Shown here piece after piece: positions 6,033 through 7,162 of a stretch of 7,162 nt of DNA (position 1 is its first letter; each line of letters begins with the position of its first letter). This DNA is from Klenkia sp. (GTDB lineage Bacteria; Actinomycetota; Actinomycetes; Mycobacteriales; Geodermatophilaceae), in NCBI GenBank assembly GCA_025966215.1, contig JAOPVM010000101.1:1-7162 (forward strand), read 5' to 3'. The notes under the pieces are model-generated. The model saw only the letters and a list, made by a program, of their open reading frames with translations, had not been told where the DNA came from and searched no databases. The translations under genes and the position numbers were made by a program.

Positions 6033-6038
6033 ACTCCT
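6033..6038 (-). promoter_or_regulatory. Shine-Dalgarno site of flgE, placed for a CTG start
   Basis: AGGAGT on the minus strand is the only good ribosome site in the flgD-flgE gap. It is eight bases from CTG 6024, an optimal distance, and 17 bases from ATG 6015, which is too far for efficient use. This is the main evidence for non-canonical initiation of flgE. Confidence 0.6.
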
Positions 6039-6055
6039 GGGGTCGGGGGAGCGGG

Positions 6056-6484
6056 TCAGGCGGTGATGGTGGTGAGCCGACCGACGGGGACGGCGACCCC
6101 GTTGACGGTGGCCTGGGCCTCGGTGGAGGCGGTGGCGATGCGCACGGAGCTGACCGTGCCGGTCGTCGTCGTCCCGTCGGCGGCCGTGTAGCTCACGGAC
6201 TTCCCGACCAGGGCGCCGGCGCTGGTGGCCCGCTGCATCGCGAGCATCGAGGTGTTCTGGTCGGAGATGTTCTGCAGCGCCTCGACCTGGGAGTACGCCG
6301 CGGTCTGGGTGATGAAGGCACTGGAGTCGGTCGGCTTCTCCGGGTCCTGGTACTTCATCTGGGCGACCAGCAGCTTGAGGAACGTGTCCTTGTCCATGCC
6401 GGTGTCGCCCACCGAGGTGGTCGGTGTGCTCCCGATCAGGTTCGCGATCGGTGTGGCGCTCCCGGTGGTGACGGGGGTGGTCAC
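6056..6484 (-). CDS. flgD: Flagellar hook assembly scaffold protein FlgD
   Basis: FlgD forms the temporary cap on which hook subunits assemble. The product is 142 aa, similar to Bacillus FlgD and far shorter than enterobacterial FlgD (about 230 aa), because the C-terminal Ig-like and most of the Tudor-like part are absent. The conserved N-terminal core lies at about 30-73: MDKDTFLKLLVAQMKYQDPE, KPTDSSAFITQTAAYSQVEA, LQNIS. Residues 88-140 (SAGALVGKSVSYTAADGT, then TVSSVRIATASTEAQATV and VPVGRLTTI) resemble the short beta-rich remnant seen in Gram-positive FlgD. Start GTG 6484 has AGGAGG four bases upstream, overlapping the fliK stop codon, which is nine bases away; coupling to fliK is likely. 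The N-terminal 25 residues, rich in Thr, Pro and Ser, suit a disordered export signal. Confidence 0.94.
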   Translation of the reverse strand: MTTPVTTGSATPIANLIGSTPTTSVGDTGMDKDTFLKLLVAQMKYQDPEKPTDSSAFITQTAAYSQVEALQNISDQNTSMLAMQRATSAGALVGKSVSYTAADGTTTTGTVSSVRIATASTEAQATVNGVAVPVGRLTTITA

Positions 6485-6488
6485 GGTG

Positions 6489-6494
6489 CCTCCT
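6489..6494 (-). promoter_or_regulatory. Shine-Dalgarno site of flgD overlapping the fliK stop
   Basis: On the minus strand TGAGGAGG joins the fliK stop codon to an AGGAGG ribosome site four bases before GTG 6484. The arrangement means ribosomes ending fliK translation cover the flgD initiation site. Confidence 0.6.
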
Positions 6495-7162
6495 CAGACG
6501 CGGACGTCGACACCGGCTGCAGCCGACCGGTCACGGGTGTGACCGGTGGTGCGGGTGGTGCCGGAGTCGTCATCGGCAGTCGGGACGCCGGTCGGCACCC
6601 TGGACGCCCATCTGTCTGTGCCCTCGGGCCGCTGACCCCAGCCGGACCCGGTCTGCGGGTCTCCGGTGGTGGCGCCCGTGACGTCCGCGGTGGTGACGGT
6701 GAGGCCTGCCGCGGCCATCTCGCGACGCAGCTCGGGCAGCGCCTCGGCCAGCGCCGCCCGTCCGTGCTCCTGCCCGGAAGCCAGCGTCAGCTGCACCTCG
6801 TCGCCGGTCACCACCAGCTGCACGCGCACCTCACCGAGAGACTCCGGGGCGAGGACCACGGTGACCGTGTGCGTGCCGTCGGTGCTGGTCAGGTCCAGCA
6901 GCTGAGGGGTCAGCTGGGCGGCGACCGGGGGAGCGTCGGCGCGGGGTGTCGGCACGGGTGCCGGGGACGACGACGCGACCGGGGTCGCGCTGGTCGCCAC
7001 GGCCGCGCCAGCAGGCGCGGTCGGGTCGGCTGCGTCGGCTGCGTCGGCTGCGTCGGCTGCGTCGATCAGCTCGGCGCCTTCGGCCGACCCGGCGTCCCCG
7101 GACGAGTCGGCCTCCGACTCGGAGCCTCCGCTGCATCCGGTCAGGGCGAGGGCGGCGGCGAG
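6494..7162 (-). CDS. fliK: Flagellar hook-length control protein FliK, C-terminal part (start beyond right edge)
   Basis: The minus-strand frame is open from the window edge to TGA 6494, giving 222 visible residues. Residues about 84-161 match the FliK C-terminal (Flg_hook) domain: LTPQLLDLTSTDGTHTVTVV, the signature LAPESLGEVRVQL, and RAALAEALPELRREMAAAGL. FliK is secreted during hook growth, measures hook length and switches export from hook to filament proteins. A disordered tail rich in Gly, Thr, Asp and Arg ends in VDVRV, a usual FliK ending. The part before the domain is low-complexity: (DAA) repeats and a Pro/Ala/Ser stretch. The first visible residues read LAAALALTGCSGGSESE, which looks like the end of a lipoprotein signal peptide with a lipobox (LTGC). 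GTG 7000 is the only standard in-frame start codon ahead of the conserved domain, but it has no ribosome site, and coding-type codon use continues upstream of it, so the true start lies outside the window. The fliK call rests on the C-terminal domain and the position before flgD. Confidence 0.85.
   Translation of the reverse strand, partial: LAAALALTGCSGGSESEADSSGDAGSAEGAELIDAADAADAADAADPTAPAGAAVATSATPVASSSPAPVPTPRADAPPVAAQLTPQLLDLTSTDGTHTVTVVLAPESLGEVRVQLVVTGDEVQLTLASGQEHGRAALAEALPELRREMAAAGLTVTTADVTGATTGDPQTGSGWGQRPEGTDRWASRVPTGVPTADDDSGTTRTTGHTRDRSAAAGVDVRV
7028..7063 (-). repeat. Four perfect 9-bp tandem repeats inside fliK
   Basis: The plus strand has GGCTGCGTC four times in a row, preceded by another GTC. 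In the fliK frame the minus strand encodes (Asp-Ala-Ala) repeats. The unit is a multiple of three, so copy-number changes would keep the frame and alter only the length of the linker before the conserved domain. Confidence 0.9.

Noticed and set aside
4750..6066. A 438-codon open frame on the plus strand opposite flgE, and similar long plus-strand frames at 963-2174 and 2791-3885
   Set aside because: These are antisense shadows typical of very GC-rich DNA where stop codons are rare. Their translations are Gly/Arg/Val/Gln-rich low-complexity with no family pattern, and they lie opposite clear flagellar genes.
6056..6484. flgD as a truncated pseudogene because it is much shorter than the enterobacterial protein
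   Set aside because: Short FlgD proteins of about 140 residues are normal in Gram-positive bacteria such as Bacillus. The core motif, start and ribosome site are intact.
6831..7136. A 101-codon minus-strand frame rich in arginine opposite the fliK frame at the right edge
   Set aside because: It has an Arg-rich repeat composition produced by reading the (DAA) repeat out of frame, and overlaps the recognisable FliK domain in another frame.

Overview
This window is part of a flagellar gene cluster from a very GC-rich bacterium. All recognisable genes lie on the minus strand, so transcription runs from the right edge to the left edge. The strong G/C bias at third codon positions, frequent GTG starts, 4-base gene overlaps and the gene order fliK-flgD-flgE-flbD-motA-motB-fliL-fliM-fliN-fliO point to a motile actinobacterium. 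A Geodermatophilaceae-like organism (Blastococcus, Geodermatophilus or Modestobacter) is my guess from general similarity; no phylogenetic marker is present.

Layout in transcription order. At the right edge, the 3' part of fliK (hook-length control) is cut by the window end. It is followed 9 bases later by a short flgD (hook cap/scaffold) and then flgE (hook protein). A strong hairpin with a C(UUCG)G-capped inner stem lies just downstream of flgE, in the only sizeable non-coding gap (141 bases, 4633-4773). Next comes a tightly packed block: flbD/swrD, motA and motB (stator), fliL (stator-associated membrane protein), fliM and fliN (C-ring switch) and the 5' part of fliO (export-gate assembly), which is cut by the left edge. 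Four junctions in this block are 4-base ATGA/GTGA overlaps and flbD-motA is separated by 1 base, which implies translational coupling. The exception is fliL-fliM, where a 62-base gap holds a hairpin directly in front of an unusually strong Shine-Dalgarno sequence.

Together the genes build the hook (FliK, FlgD, FlgE), the motor stator (MotA, MotB, with FliL and FlbD/SwrD supporting torque), the rotor switch (FliM, FliN) and part of the type III export gate (FliO). The cluster as a whole is conventional and I see no wholly new system, mobile element, CRISPR array or RNA gene.

The points that merit a second look are: a lipoprotein-type lipobox read in frame upstream of the FliK C-terminal domain; evidence that flgE starts at a CTG codon; the missing CheY-binding peptide at the FliM N-terminus together with a CheC-like FliN N-domain without ExxN motifs; and the structured elements in the two non-coding gaps.
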